From positions 12,460,501 through 12,524,500 of the forward strand of contig NC_056550.1 of assembly GCF_910596095.1 (NCBI RefSeq): a stretch of DNA of 64,000 bases, in the 5' to 3' direction. Origin of the DNA: Thunnus maccoyii. Lineage: Eukaryota; Chordata; Actinopteri; Scombriformes; Scombridae. The notes under the pieces were generated by a model. It worked only from the letters and a program-made list of their open reading frames with translations, did not search any database and was not told the DNA's origin. The translations under genes were made by a program, and so were the position numbers. Below are positions 62,746-64,000 of the stretch, piece after piece. How positions within the stretch are numbered: the stretch's first letter is position 1; each line of letters opens with the position of its first letter.

Positions 62746-63669
62746 AGAGAGCAGAAAGTTGGGAGACTCAGCAGCCACACATTTCTCCGTTCACTGTTTC
62801 TCTGTTTAGTGTCTTCGGGTTAGGCTACCCCATTGTTGCTAACTAAACCTTCACTTTTCCAGCAGTTGGGGAAACAACAGACGTGTCTTTTCTTGGTCTT
62901 GATATGCTGCAGCATTTATTAACACACTGCACACACTGTAGTCTGTGCGGTACATTTACTACCTGATTGACAACTTACTACTAACTTTTCCCTCTGCTCC
63001 GCTCACATTCACCATCACTTTTCTGCCGCTCACTCTCTCACTCAACCACTCACTCACCTGCTACGTACACATATCACGTACTGCCCTATTCCTTAAAAGG
63101 AGTTACGCTACCAAGAGTTTCCTAGGCAACGCCACTGAGGTTAACTCACATTTCGGAACAGTGCTGCACAGAGGCTCCCAAACACTATTGATTTCTGAAT
63201 GAATGGATATTTGGCTTTATTTTTGACATTAAAAATATTTTTTTGGCCTGGCGGCAGGTTTTCGTTTTGCACTTATAGAGGAAACACTGGTGGTCCTCTA
63301 TTAAGTCAGACATAAAAAGGCTGATTGGGGACATCAAGATATGCATGGACATTCTAAAAGCTTTATTTGAATCCTGTTGCTAAGCCCCGCCCCATGGTTA
63401 CTGTTGCTATGCTGGGTATGTTTTTTTTTTCTTTTTTTCTGTATCCTCAAAACAAGAGCGTACAGGCAATCATAATACTGTTTGCATTGTACACTCAGAG
63501 GTGTTTCTAATATTTTGTCCATCCCATTTATATGAATTAGGGTAGGCTAAATTATTAGAAGCACCTCTCAGTATAATCCAGTACAGTTCAACAGCACCAC
63601 ATACTACAACCTCCAAAATGCCCATAAAATCTATCAACACCTCTCTAAAAAAGATGAAATGAAAACTGA
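62746..63669. other. Gene-free stretch
   Basis: T-run at 63421-63438; nothing else I can name on either strand. Confidence 0.35.
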
Positions 63670-63961
63670 ACATTATAACTGTTGGGACTCAGTTAGGAGC
63701 AGGTTTGATTATTAGCAATAGTTCATAATTATTGAGGATTGGTTGGGCTGGGAGGGGAGTCCTAAATTGTATTCATGTGTGATGTTAGTCACCATAGTAG
63801 ACATTCATTGTAGAAACCATTTTTTGAAACCTCACACTCCTTTATCATCTCATTAGACTTGCCAGTTAACTAACCCCACCAGCACACACACACACACACA
63901 CAGATATTATAAACCCTTATCAAAATGCTATTTCCCACCTTTCAACAGCTTACACTTTGAT
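63670..63961 (+). repeat. Direct repeat, copy 2 (partner at 59451-59738)
   Basis: Same order of phrases as copy 1 with a longer (CA)n run (about 63884-63901). Similarity may continue past the window end. Confidence 0.8.
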
Positions 63962-64000
63962 TCATGTCATGTTTTAAAAGTACAACATATACATATATAA

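Overview
The window looks like ray-finned fish (teleost) nuclear DNA. Genes are split by GT-AG introns, the intergenic DNA is AT-rich, and it holds many teleost-type dispersed repeats and hAT, LINE and Ty3/Gypsy remnants. No bacterial operons, CRISPR arrays or rRNA genes are visible. All exon limits below were placed by hand from splice sites, reading phase and remembered protein families; no alignment was run.

Layout. (1) 0.9-3.9 kb, plus strand: a complete ten-exon GDP-L-fucose synthase gene (gfus/tsta3). (2) 4.5-9.9 kb, minus strand, converging on gfus: a complete thirteen-exon gtf2f1, the large subunit of TFIIF (RAP74), with a CCAAT-type promoter. (3) 11.5-34.5 kb, plus strand: a tandem family of adhesion GPCRs of the EMR/CD97 (ADGRE) type. 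Each begins with a signal-peptide exon and a uromodulin/GP2-like D8C domain, followed by EGF repeats, a GAIN/GPS autoproteolysis region and seven membrane segments. Copy A (about 873 aa) and copy C (about 996 aa) look complete. Copy B between them has only the first three exons, with intact splice sites. All three start about 90-130 bp downstream of an octamer ATTTGCAT. Part of the seven-membrane region is identical between A and C into the intron, which suggests gene conversion.

(4) 34.5-64 kb is gene-poor and repeat-rich. It holds a decayed Myb/SANT-like transposon-associated gene; an unfamiliar DNA transposon-like locus (44.5-47.0 kb, minus strand) with a basic coiled-coil ORF, an RNase-H-like ORF and four copies of a 16-bp motif; an intronless 450-aa coiled-coil protein gene; a LINE tail; a broken Ty3/Gypsy fossil; a 245-bp tandem repeat; an orphan ERK (mapk3-like) second exon with good splice sites; two broken PACRG copies in opposite orientation; a hAT transposase scrap; and several local duplications.

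The best leads for new biology are the D8C-bearing receptor cluster, with its partial copy B and shared octamer promoters, and the 44.5-47 kb element.
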